From: Hormiphora californensis
Lineage: Eukaryota > Ctenophora > Tentaculata > Cydippida > Pleurobrachiidae
Length of the DNA stretch: 64,000 nt
NCBI GenBank assembly: GCA_020137815.1
Contig: CM035360.1
Location: 439,001-503,000, forward strand
Reading direction: 5' to 3'
The notes beneath the pieces were generated by a model, which worked only from the letters and a program-made list of their open reading frames with translations, was not told the DNA's origin and searched no databases. Below, piece after piece: positions 1 to 16,712 of this stretch; position 1 is the stretch's first letter, and every line of letters starts with the position of its first letter. Both the position numbers and the translations under genes were made by a program.

Positions 1-3000
1 CAATCAAATGCCGTTTGATGGATACTTTGGCACCTAATGAGCACCGGGAGCGGGAAATGGCATTCTTCAAGACTCAGATGGGCAGAGGCCCAGTCACAGT
101 TACACCCCACACCTACTGCGACGAAGAATATTCGGTGAGTTTGGTGTAACCCATAGTAACCCATAGTAATCCACGCCATACCCATTTTGATTCTGCGCTC
201 AGATGGGGTCGCGGCGCCAGACCACCGCCCATGGCAACCGCTCTAATCAAACCAAATTGGTGTAACCAACTATAATACAGCGGCTTCTGAGTCGAGTGTC
301 GTGACCATCTTTTAGTACCTGTTACCTCTTTACCAATTCTATGACCATATTATATTGTGGAAAACTCACTCAATATCTCAGGTATCTGTAAGGCTCTCCA
401 CGGGCGAGGATTTGGGTGATTTGTTGCAGCGGACAGATCAGTATTCTCACGAGCCCCCTGAGATAGAGGAGAGGAAGGTTGAAATTGGCAGCTCTCCAAT
501 AGTGGAAATATCCCACTTCGTATCAGCTGAGGAGGTGAGGTGTTTTCGTTGCACTTGGCTATTTCTCTGGTCTCGCTGGTTTAATTCGTTAATTCTCATT
601 TCTTCAAATAGGGAGCGCACGAGAACTGCACTACTACTACTAAACCTTTGCTCCTCTAGTTCTACGTAGTTTCACGAGTGGATACCTTCAAGAGAAGTGA
701 AATGTGTGCTGCCCTGTTGAGCATAAGGAACAATCCCCCTTCACTAGGTTAGAAGTGCTTTTCAAATGAACCCTCTCTCTATCCAGAACTTGCCTTGTTC
801 GACCCTCCTTGAAAAAACAAGGCAGAACAAGGGGGGGGTGGAGGGGATCCAAGGGGGAAGGGGCCTGAGATTTTGGCCAAAATAATGACACCGCTGACTT
901 ATTGACATAAAAAACCTGTTGAATATCAAACGAATTTCGATCCACAATCTCTCTCACACCTCTCCCATTCCCCAGAGCTAATCGAGGAAGGTTATGTCGT
1001 GGTTGCACCTCGCAAGGGTAAACTCCAGAGAGCTCGTGTGACTGATTCAACCTCTGCTACCACACTGACGGTTCAATTCGTTGATTTTGGTGATTCGGCC
1101 ACCTTACCACGAAATGATGTTAGGATCCTCCCTGAGATGTTTGCAAGCGAACCTGCTTTTGTAAGTGCTATACTTTGATTCTTTGCTTCATTCTTAATAA
1201 TAGGCTTTGATCGCGCTGATTCTGTCTTCCGAGTGCTATTGCAGATAATAGTACCCCTTTCCCTCACCAGTAACCTAACTCTTCCCCTTCCCCTCTCCCA
1301 CACCAATAACCTAACTCTCTCCCACTCTCTCCAGGCGGTACGATGCCATATTGATGTTATCCCCTCCACCACGCCAGCCCAACTGAGACAGTTCATCCAA
1401 TCAGAATACCCGGACCTGGCCATGTGTACATTTGGTAGGAACGTCTCAGGGTTTGGGTATGAGGTTCACATCAGGAGCACTGAAGGAGGATTAACATTGA
1501 CAGCTAATCTACAGGCACATGGTTTAGCGGAAGGAAGCAGTCCACAACTATCATTGTACGTGGGCTTTGTACGTGGTTACTGGGTTTGTACGTGGTTACT
1601 AGCTTTGTACGTGGTTACTGGCTTTGTACGTGGTTACTGGCTTTGTACGTGGTTACTGGCTTTGTACGTGGTAACTGGCTTTGTACGTGGTTACTGGCTT
1701 TGTACGTGGTTACTGGGTTTGTACGTGGTTACTGGGATTGTACGTGGTTACTGGCTTTGTACGTGGTTACTGGGTTTGTACGTGGTTACTGGCTTTGTAC
1801 GTGGTTACTGGCTTTGTACGTGGTTACTGGCTTTGTACGTGGTTACTGGGTTTGTACGTGGTTACTGGCTTTGTACGTGGTTACTGGCTTTGTACGTGGT
1901 TACTGGGTTTGTACGTGGTTACTGGGTTTGTACGTGGTTACGGGGTTTGTACGTGGTTACTGGGTTTGTACGTGGTTACTGGCTTTGTACGTGGTTACTG
2001 GCATTGTACGTGGGCTTTGTACGTGGTTACTGGCTTTGTACGTGGTTACTGGCTTTGTACGTGGTTTTTCCAGCATGGTCATTCTTGTTTGTTACTTGAG
2101 GCATACCGCTCTAATGTGGATCAGTGTTAGAATCACCAAGTCTGTGCTGGCCCTGTTCTATACATGGGCGGTATATCAAAACCCCATATTAACATTATGT
2201 ATCGGTTCTACTTTATTCAGATCTAATGGGGTAGTAGGACGACCAAATCATGATCTACCTGATGAGAGACCTCTACTGGAGATGGCAAGCACCAGCACAT
2301 ACAGTTTACCACTTAACCATGGGTTATCCTGTACTTCTGTGTGTGTAAACTCCCCTTCATCGATATACCTCCGGTTCAAGACAAAGACACAGGTATGTTA
2401 TAACCATGTGTGTAACATGTATGACGTATGTTATAACTTGTGTAACATGACACATGTTACAAAGAAATCTGTCGGGCAAAAGTTATTGAGTTTCCTTTTT
2501 ATCCATCCGCCAAGTTACCCACCTCCCTTACTGATGGAATAGTAACCGAATCAGGAAATACTGGTCCATGATAGGCTGATAACCAGTCACGTGACCTAAA
2601 TAACGAGTTCTGATTGGTTGTTTACTTGTGTCGTTCGGTTCCTGTGGATTATTAATAATAGTAATCGGTTACTCCAGGTCAGCTAGGGTTACTCCCCTCT
2701 CCCCTGCTGATGGATTATTAATAATAGTAACCGGTTACTCTGGTCTCATATGAGACACTGGTTATTCCAGGTCAGTGCGAGGGCGATGGAGGAGAGGGTG
2801 AATATGAGGGGAAGGGATGATGGTGTGATGTCATTTAGTGAACTTGGGTTGAAGCCACGTATAGATGAGCTGCTGATATGGAGAGGGGATGATGGGAGCT
2901 GGCACAGGGGAATTGCTCTGGACGACCAAGGTATATTTAATTGGTTAATTAATTTGTGACTTTTTGAACCCAAGATATGTGTTGTCAGTTGGTTCATCCC

Positions 3001-4234
3001 TTTCAGAGGTGTGCCAAAAACATTGTGATTAATACACTGAATCCTTATATGGCTCACAACGCCAGTGAGGGTCCAGTAGATCAACTAAATCCCTGCCTTG
3101 TTCGACCCTCCTTCCCCGGTTTGAACAAAACAACTAAATCCCTGTTAATTGTCCCAGGGTGGATATTTGCTCCTGACACCGGATCAACCAGAACCATCCC
3201 TCTAAACAATGTGAAACCTGGTGACCATGGTGACAAAGAATTCAGGGAAACGCAGTGTTTAGCGTTCAACTCAGTGTTTGATGGGCCGGTACAGGAGGCC
3301 GTGGAAGGGGTTGAAGATGTGGAGACACTGAGGGAAGTGCTGACAAAACATCTCAAACAGGTATTAGTATTTGGGTTGTTACCACCCCCATCGCCCCCAG
3401 ACCCCCCGTCCCTGTCCCTCACATTCGATACTAAAGTACACCCCAAACTACTATGTCCCTCACTCGGGTTTTGTAAAATTTCCCACGGTCATAACTCCAC
3501 TCCCTGATGAGATAGAGACTTGAAATTTGTTTTGTAGGAAGAACTCGACACGATCTCCTCACAAAACAAATTTCAAGTCTCTATCTTATCAGGGGGTGGA
3601 GCTATGGCCGTCTAAAATCCGGTCGCGCGCAGCAAGGGACATAGTAGTTTGGGGAGACCTTTAATGGTAGTTAATTAATGGTAGTTGTATTAATTAATGG
3701 TTGTGTTAATTAATAATTATTTCAGTGCAAAGTGGTGTCCCAACAGGGAGATTTGATTGTGGTGAGCTGCCCCTCCCTACTGGATCACCTGAAGAATGCT
3801 GGCAGTCAGGTAAGGTGACATTGGGTGGGACCTAACCAAACATTAAACAAGGTGACATCGGGGGAGAGGGTGACGTGACCAATGGAATCTTACTGTTTAC
3901 TAAGGGGTTGGGGGTGTCATGTGGTATAACGTGACACTTGGGGAGAGGTGGGGGACCTAAGCAAACAAAATCTGAATCTGACACGAGAATAGATTAACCC
4001 AGCAGTAACAATCCCCCTCTATCTCTCATACAGATCGTGAACCCATCATCCCTCGAGGAACGAGTTCTGATATTAGAAAGGGAGCTGAATGATATGAATG
4101 AGATAAGAGAGGAGATGAGGGAAATTAGGGAGACAAATAAACAGTTGAGGCTCGCAAATGAGCAACTTGAATTGGATATGCAGCAGATAAAACAAGTCCT
4201 CAGAGGGGTCCTGACTCGATCCAAAGAGAGATAA
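1..4234 (+). CDS. Tudor-domain protein, 3' part (5' end outside window)
   Basis: Exons read in phase at <1-134, 382-534, 660-747, 976-1160, 1335-1555, 2221-2392, 2771-2930, 3158-3360, 3726-3809 and 4034-4234 (stop TAA). Exons 2-5 give a full extended Tudor domain with the hallmarks SHFVSAEEFYV, VVAPRKGKLQRARV and VDFGDSATLPRNDV. Exons 6-8 give a second, more divergent Tudor-like unit (HGLSCTSVCV, then WRGDDGSWHRG and FAPDTGSTRTIPLNNV). The last exon is a charged coiled coil of about 66 residues. Extended Tudor domains bind methylarginine and usually scaffold piRNA/germ-granule proteins (TDRD family); that role is inferred from family only. The orthologue (TDRD1, 4, 6 or other) cannot be fixed without the N-terminus. 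The intron after 1555 is a minisatellite built on its own 5' splice site. Confidence 0.88.
1556..2066 (+). repeat. 19-bp minisatellite made of a repeated 5' splice site
   Basis: About 27 copies of a 19-bp unit (core TTGTACGTGGTTACT) start exactly at the donor of the Tudor exon ending at 1555 (TCATT|GTACGTGG). Each unit repeats the donor-like TTGTACGTGG. One unit near 2010 is shortened. The open frames across the array (repeating YVVTGFVRGYWLC) are a by-product of the unit length and not coding. Confidence 0.93.
2548..2644. mobile_element. CCAAT/E-box MITE, copy A (Tudor intron)
   Basis: Member of a family of about 95-120 bp seen nine times in the window. The core reads AAATACTGGTCCCTGATTGG, then TCACGTGACC, AACGAGTTCTGATTGG and TCGGTCGGTTCCT at one end. 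Full copies have 13-bp inverted ends (AGGAACCGACCGA / TCGGTCGGTTCCT). This copy lies 155 nt downstream of the donor at 2393. Confidence 0.8.
3441..3654. mobile_element. 214-bp foldback MITE in Tudor intron
   Basis: Terminal inverted repeat CCCCAAACTACTATGTCCCT at 3441-3460 is matched by its reverse complement at 3635-3654. The inner arms (3484-3530 and 3567-3615, ending in ACAAAACAAATTTCAAGTC) also pair. There is no coding capacity. I could not find a convincing target duplication. A related arm (GATAAGATAGAGACCTGAAA) appears near 15940. Confidence 0.8.
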
Positions 4235-4705
4235 ACTTTTATTTTTAAATCTTTTATTTTAAATTGTTATTTTATCAATTAATTTATTAAAACAGCTAAA
4301 GTAAGCGTTGTTGTTAAATTCGGAGGACTTGTTGGGGCTTAACATTGTACAATCGTTGTTATATTGCTTCTATAACAACGTTTCTCACTGGGGTAGCGAC
4401 TCAGTCAAAGAAAGTGGATTCGGCAGATTCGCCTCTGAAGGATGCGACGTCCCAAAATCACGGAATCAGCTGCAGCAACAATAATGCGCGTATTTTATTT
4501 GCGCGCAACAAACTGCGCGTGAAAAAGTTAAATCATTCAAATGATTTCAAAAATCACTCCAGCTGGATTTTCGAGCATGATTTTCGATTTTTTGCTTTTA
4601 AAAATTCGAGACGGCAACCTGTCAGACAGCATCATGCTTCTGAATTCTATTTTAATTCGTAAGAAATCAGCTTAAATACATTAACGGAAATGTGAATGCC
4701 AATAA
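4235..4705. other. Tudor 3' UTR and flank
   Basis: AT-rich 3' flank with ATTAAA-like polyadenylation signals near 4285. No gene is visible before the palindromic element. The AATAA at 4701-4705 is repeated at 9111-9115. Confidence 0.5.
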
Positions 4706-4764
4706 CAGGGTGTGAACTGCATGTCGTGTTTGCTAGTCGCGAGCGCGCTTGCGAGACAAGCAAA

Positions 4765-5040
4765 GGGTCACCACACACCAAAGTTAAAATTAAAATTAAA
4801 ATTTTGATTTTAAACCCGCACACACCAGCGGCCGTTAAAATTTCTCTCCCCATTCTAAAAGTAACAATCTCACGCACGATTTTAACGGTCGCGTTGGATG
4901 ATAAAATTTTAACACGCCGTTAAAATCACGCGCGAGATTGTTACTTTTAGAATGGGGGAGAGAAATTTTAACGGCCGCTGGTGTGTGCGGGTTTAAAATC
5001 AAAATTTTAATTTTAATTTTAACTTTGGTGTGTGGTGACC
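4765..5040. mobile_element. 276-bp foldback MITE nested in left arm only
   Basis: Perfect-looking inverted repeat opening with GGGTCACCACACACCAAAG and closing with its complement. CAAA is duplicated on both sides (4761-4764, 5041-5044). The right arm of the host palindrome carries the uninterrupted site near 9050 (tail GCAAACACG in arm orientation), so this copy inserted after the palindrome formed. Confidence 0.88.
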
Positions 5041-5723
5041 CAAACACGTCAAGGTTCATTAACAAGCATGCTGCTCAGTCATTTTAGATTTAATACACAA
5101 TGTAAGGATACCATGTAATAGGTGAGACTCTTGCCGTCACCCTCGTTCAAGTCCCGTGAAAAACGGAGCAGTACACGCAAACTGATGCCCATTTTCCTCG
5201 CGTGACCCCGATTCAGCAGTTTGAGACACCAACTCTTTAGGGGGCCATATCTCAGGAACCAGACAAGATAGGAAAAATCGCCGTCTAATGAGGCGTACAG
5301 TTTTTAATCTAGTTTACCACTGTACCGGCCGTTTCACTCTCCGACCTAAAACAAAAATCGCAACCCCACAAAACTTCAAAATAATGAAATTCGCATCTCG
5401 CATGTCGTGTTGCATGTCGTGTCATGTTATTGACGCGCTCGCGTTCAACTCTCACACAGCAGCTGCAGAACATGGCGGGAAACATCGAGGAGTAGAGAGA
5501 GGGTCGGTGCCGAATCAAATATTTCTTGATCTTGATCTACTCCATCTCTCAGCTATCCTACCCCTCATCAACTCGATCTCTCAGCTACCCTACCCCTCAT
5601 CTACTCCATCTTTCAGCTACCCTACCCCTCATCTACTCTATCTTTCAGCTACCCTACCCCTTATCTAGTCCATCTCTCAGCTACCCTACTCCTCATCTAC
5701 TCCATCTCTCAGCTTCCCTATTA

Positions 5724-8375
5724 GGGAAGCATAGAGATGGAAACGATTAGGGGTAGGGAATCCCTATCCATAATCGTTTCCATCTCTATGCTTCCCTAGC
5801 CCTCATCAACTCCATCTTTACCCTACGCCTAATATAGTCCATCTCTCCGCTACCCTACTCCTCATCTACTCTATCTCTCAGCTACCCTACCTCCCATTTA
5901 CTCCATCTCTCAGCTTACCTACCTCCCATTTACTCCATCTCTCAGCTTACCTACCTCCCATTTACTCCATCTCTCAGCTACCCTACCTCCCATTCACTCC
6001 ATCTCTCAGCTACCCTACCTCCCATTTACTCCATCTCTCAGCTACCTTACCTCCCATTTACTCCATCCCTCAGCTTCTCTACCTCCCATTTACTCCATCC
6101 TTGCCTCCCATTCACTCCATCTCTCAGCTACCCTACCTCCCATTCACTCCATCTCTCAACTACCCTACCTCCCATTTACTCCATCTCTCAGCTTCCCTAC
6201 CTCCCATTTAATCCATCTCTCAGCTTCCCTACCTCCCATTTACTCCATCGCTTACCTTCCCTACCTCCCATTTACTCCATCTCTCAGCTTCCCTACCTCC
6301 CATTTAATCCATCTCTCAGCTTCCCTACCTCCCATTTACTCCATCGCTTACCTTCCCTACCTCCCATTTACTCCATCTCTCAGCTTCCCTACCTCCCATT
6401 TACTCCATCTCTCAGCTACCCTACCTCCCATTTACTCCATCTCTCAGCTTCCCTACCTCCCATTTACTCCATCTCTCAGCTACCCTACCTCCCATTTACT
6501 CCATCGCTTACCTTCCCTACCTCCCATTTACTCCATCTCTCAGCTTCCCTACCTCCCATTTACTCCATCTCTCAGCTACCCTACCTCCCATTTACTCCAT
6601 TTCTCAGCTTCCCTACCTTTCATTTACTCCATCTCTCAGCTACCCTACCTCCCATTTACTCCATCGCTTACCTTCCCTACCTCCCATTTACTCCATCTCT
6701 CAGCTTCCCTACCTCCCATTTACTCCATCTCTCAGCTACCCTACCTCCCATTTACTCCATCTCTCAGCTTCCCTACCGGCTACCTCCCATTTACTCCATC
6801 TCTCAGCTACCCTATCTCCCATTTACTCCATCGCTCAACTTCCCTACCTCCCATTTACTCCATCTCTTAGCTACCTTACCTTCCATTTACTCCATCTCTC
6901 AGCTTCCCTACCTCCCATTTACTCCATCTCTCAGCTACCCTAGCTCCCATTTACTCCATCTCTCAGCTACCCTACCTCCCATTTACTCCATCTCTCAGCT
7001 ACCTTACCTCTCATTTACTCCATCTCTCAGGGGTAGGAATGTTAGGATAAATGAGAGATGGAGTAAATGGGAGGTAGGGAAGCTGATAGATGGATCAAAT
7101 CGGAGGTAGGGTAGCTGAGGGATGGAGTAAATGGGAGGTAGGGAAGCTGAGAGATGGAGTAAATGGGAGGTAGGTAAGCTGAGAGATGGAGTAAATGGGA
7201 GGTAGGGAAGGTAAGAGATGGAGTAAATGGGAGGTAGGGAAGCTGAGAGATGGAGTAAATGGGAGGTAGGGAAGGTAAGCGATGGAGTAAATGGGAGGTA
7301 GGGAAGCTGAGAGATGGAGTAAATGGGAGGTAGGGAAGCTGAGAGATGAAGTAAATGGGAGGTAGGGTAGCTGAGAGATGGAGTAAATGGGAGGTAGGGA
7401 AGCTGAGAGATGGAGTAAATGGGAGGTAGGGAAGGTAAGCGATGGAGTAAATGGGAGGTAGGGAAGCTGAGAGATGGAGTAAATGGGAGGTAGGGAAGCT
7501 GAGAGATGAAGTAAATGGGAGGTAGGGTAGCTGAGAGATGGAGTAAATGGGAGGTAGGGAAGCTGAGAGATGGAGTAAATGGGAGGTAGGGTAGTTGAGA
7601 GATGGAGTGAATGGGAGGTAGGGTAGCTGAGAGATGGAGTAAATGGGAGGCAAGGATGGAGTAAATGGGAGGTAGGGAAGCTGAGGGATGGAGTAAATGG
7701 GAGGTAAGGTAGCTGAGAGATGGAGTAAATGGGAGGTAGGGTAGCTGAGAGATGGAGTGAATGGGAGGTAGGGTAGCTGAGAGATGGAGTAAATGGGAGG
7801 TGAGGTAGCTGAGAGATGGAGTAAATGGGAGGTAGGGTAGCTGAGAGATGGAGTGAATGGGAGGTAGGGTAGCTGAGAGATGGAGTAAATGGGAGGTAGG
7901 GAAGCTGAGAGATGGAGTAAATGGGAGGTAGGGTAGTTGAGAGATGGAGTGAATGGGAGGTAGGGTAGCTGAGAGATGGAGTGAATGGGAGGCAAGGATG
8001 GAGTAAATGGGAGGTAGAGAAGCTGAGGGATGGAGTAAATGGGAGGTAAGGTAGCTGAGAGATGGAGTAAATGGGAGGTAGGGTAGCTGAGAGATGGAGT
8101 GAATGGGAGGTAGGGTAGCTGAGAGATGGAGTAAATGGGAGGTAGGTAAGCTGAGAGATGGAGTAAATGGGAGGTAGGTAAGCTGAGAGATGGAGTAAAT
8201 GGGAGGTAGGGTAGCTGAGAGATAGAGTAGATGAGGAGTAGGGTAGCGGAGAGATGGACTATATTAGGCGTAGGGTAAAGATGGAGTTGATGAGGGCTAG
8301 GGAAGCATAGAGATGGAAACGATTATGGATAGGGATTCCCTACCCCTAATCGTTTCCATCTCTATGCTTCCCTAA
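5724..8375. repeat. Inverted arrays of a 32-bp satellite
   Basis: Unit of about 32 bp (CATTTACTCCATCTCTCAGC core), forward from about 5820 to 7028, then reverse complement from about 7040 to 8290. Short hairpins around GGAAGCATAGAGATGG (5724-5800 and 8288-8375) mark the outer edges of both arrays. Diverged outer units carry CCTCATCTACTCCATC. The 317-residue ORF on the minus strand (7042-7995) is satellite translation. Confidence 0.92.
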
Positions 8376-9362
8376 TAGGGAAGCTGAGAGATGGAGTAGA
8401 TGAGGAGTAGGGTAGCTGAGAGATGGACTAGATAAGGGGTAGGGTAGCTGAAAGATAGAGTAGATGAGGGGTAGGGTAGCTGAAAGATGGAGTAGATGAG
8501 GGGTAGGGTAGCTGAGAGATCGAGTTGATGAGGGGTAGGATAGCTGAGAGATGGAGTAGATCAAGATCAAGAAATATTTGATTCGGCACCGACCCTCTCT
8601 CTACTCCTCGATGTTTCCCGCCATGTTCTGCAGCTGCTGTGTGAGAGTTGAACGCGAGCGCGTCAATAACATGACACGACATGCAACACGACATGCGAGA
8701 TGCGAATTTCATTATTTTGAAGTTTTGTGGGGTTGCGATTTTTGTTTTAGGTCGGAGAGTGAAACGGCCGGTACAGTGGTAAACTAGATTAAAAACTGTA
8801 CGCCTCATTAGACGGCGATTTTTCCTATCTTGTCTGGTTCCTGAGATATGGCCCCCTAAAGAGTTGGTGTCTCAAACTGCTGAATCGGGGTCACGCGAGG
8901 AAAATGGGCATCAGTTTGCGTGTACTGCTCCGTTTTTCACGGGACTTGAACGAGGGTGACGGCAAGAGTCTCACCTATTACATGGTATCCTTACATTGTG
9001 TATTAAATCTAAAATGACTGAGCAGCATGCTTGTTAATGAACCTTGACGTGTTTGCTTGTCTCGCAAGCGCGCTCGCGACTAGCAAACACGACATGCAGT
9101 TCACACCCTGAATAATGTGGGTTAGCAGTAATTTACCGCCGGTAAAGTCACACTTTTGACACATAATTTCGACACATTTGGTCACGACCCTGCAATTTCT
9201 TAATAAATTCACATGACCTTGAGTTGAATAGAAAGATTTCGATGCTCTCTTTCTAACAAGCCCACAATCATAAGAAATTGGTCACACAATATCACAATGT
9301 GACTTTACCGCTCACCCATCATGGGCAGAGTAAGGGCTCGAATAAAACCCCTTCTTCCTAAA

Positions 9363-9433
9363 TCCTAGGCTCCCAAACAACATGGTAAACATGTCTCGAT
9401 TACAAACCCATTCTTCCTAGGCTCCCAAACAAC

Positions 9434-9461
<28 letters not shown>
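9363..9461 (+). repeat. 52-bp tandem duplication over a start codon
   Basis: A 47-bp block containing two in-frame ATGs occurs at 9363-9409 and again at 9415-9461 (offset 52 bp). The first copy runs from its ATG (9382) to a stop at 9420 and so makes a 12-residue upstream ORF. The second copy opens the long gene. The upstream ORF could dampen translation of the main one. Confidence 0.85.
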
Positions 9462-14891
<5,430 letters not shown>

Positions 14892-15554
14892 TCGAAGATA
14901 AGGGAAGGGAGACTGAGGGACTGAGAGAGGGACTGGGAGAGAGAGTTGGAGGAATGTGAGAATTGAGGAAGAATGAACTTTTGAGTTGTCAAGAGACTTG
15001 GGGTACAAGACAATGATATTTACTCAGAATAATGTATATTTAGAAATCATGTATAGCAGAGTGAGAATGTACTATGTATCATGATATTGCACGTTGTCCT
15101 CAACGGTGTGTATTCCAGCTTTAAGAGGTCTTTTTGATTGGTAAAACACCTTGTTGATTGGCAGCATGGTTTGCAATTAAAACAGCTGTGAGTGTGATCT
15201 CTGATCCAGCACATAAACAACTTATCGTCGCATACCGTTGCGCGCGAACGTCTTGGAATAAAGAAAGCAAGCTATTGTTAACGTGTTATAACGCGCAAAT
15301 AAGTTTGGCGCGGTTTAAAGGGGGTTATCGTCGCTTGCGCCGCGCACATCAAGCGTTAAAATGTTGAAACTGGTCCGTCGGCTTTTTTGCATTCGCAGTT
15401 TTTTGGAATGCGCTGCAGCCCCCTCATGCGCGCACCCCCGCAACGAGGGGACTGAAGGGAATGCCGCGCGCGCGTTTGGCCTGAGCTCAGGACGGGCCCG
15501 GCTGGGTCGAAGATAACTTTGCGAGCGAAAAAACGGCGGTGCTTAAAGTGTAAG

Positions 15555-15672
15555 CGAAACAACAACGAACTGGCTGCGCGTTCCACAACGTTGCGCATGT
15601 GAATCTCACCGGTGAGATCGTTATGCGCAACGAATGCGCGACGCGCAGCCAGTTCGTTGTTGTTTCGCTTTC
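15555..15672. repeat. Foldback sequence between TBATA-like gene and MECR
   Basis: GAAACAACAACGAACTGGCT and its complement form a hairpin of about 118 bp. The surrounding 14892-16712 has no supported gene. Another short palindrome (GGCCCCTTATA...) sits at about 16080-16110, and an arm related to the element at 3441-3654 is at about 15935-15960. Confidence 0.7.
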
Positions 15673-16712
15673 ACTTTATAACTTTGGCCCCTGAAGTCCG
15701 TTTGACTTGATTCTTTCACTAGCTGTTAGATCTGACAATTATCTACCTTGCTGTTTTTGAGAGAAGTAAATTGGACTTCAGGAGGCTGAGCAATAACTGT
15801 TCAAAGATGGGTTGTTTTCAAAAAGTGACGTCACAGATTCTTGCAGGGACACTTTGTTTCAAATTTGAATTAAAATCTCGAATTTTTTTATTTTACCGCA
15901 CTCGATTTTGCGGAGTTTGGTTCATATCTCCTGTTTCTGATAAGATAGAGACCTGAAACCGGTTGCATTTGAAAGCTGTTATCTTCCTGTTTCCAACGCT
16001 ACCAAAACGATTTCTGTACCTTATCTGGAACCGGAGATATGATTGATTATGTATTCCCCCCTAGCGCGGTATTCCCTCCAGGCCCCTTATATTATATTAT
16101 AAGGGGCCTGCAACGTATGCCAACGCAGTTTTTAGCTTTTGACTTTTTCCTCTCTTCTGTCGAGTGTCGCTGACGATGGTGCTCAGACCACTGTCATGTT
16201 AGCCGCCCATACAGCACTACCAAAAGCGTTGTCCAAAACATGCAAAAAATGCTTTCAATGCCAGCGGATTGCGTTTTAGACGTCCGACAACGGCCATCGG
16301 GTTTTAGTGATCGCAAAGAGTTTTAGTGATCGCAATGACATTAACATTTTATACATGATTAAAAACAATAACCAGAATTAATTTATTATATGTACCCAAT
16401 TTATGTACAGATAAGATTGATTTCTATATCCATTTTAATAATTGAACCGGTACCCCGGCTTTCGCACAACGGCCAACGGGTTGGGCAGCGCTGTGGGTGC
16501 GGCCAATATCACTAAGCACCACTGTAAGGCACTTGGCTCACCGATTTTCAAAGTGGCGTTTGCTTTGTTTTCAACTGCATACCTATATTATCTTTGATTT
16601 TCGATTTAGTTTTATTCTTCTAGATCAAGAACCGTGTAGTTTACAGCCTGCAGAGTTCAGGCCATTTCCCACTACCAAAATCAGTATTTAGTACAACGAT
16701 AAATAATTTAGC

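Larger units (their letters stand above)
4706..9110. mobile_element. 4.4-kb palindromic satellite (foldback) element
   Basis: The left arm from CAGGGTGTGAACTGC (4706) and the right arm ending GCAGTTCACACCCTG (9110) are reverse complements over about 1 kb of unique sequence per arm. The arms then continue into oppositely oriented arrays of a 32-bp satellite that meet near 7030. The whole unit is flanked by the 5-bp direct repeat AATAA (4701-4705, 9111-9115), as expected of a single insertion. Paired ORFs in the two arms (5288-5668 and 8428-8808) are mirror copies without recognisable domains. Foldback elements are known to have long inverted ends with internal tandem repeats; assignment to a superfamily is not possible here. 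Confidence 0.85.

Noticed and set aside
1586-2542. 318-residue ORF with repeated VVTGFVRGYWLCTWLL, looking like a membrane protein
   Set aside because: Translation of the 19-bp minisatellite in a Tudor intron; all frames are similar and no start or domain is present.
5288-5668. 126-residue ORF present in both palindrome arms
   Set aside because: Identical because the arms are inverted copies; it runs into satellite, lacks domains and there is no evidence of expression.
7042-7995. 317-residue ORF with Leu/Ser/Tyr repeats on the minus strand
   Set aside because: It is a frame through the 32-bp satellite; the mirror array and unit length explain it.
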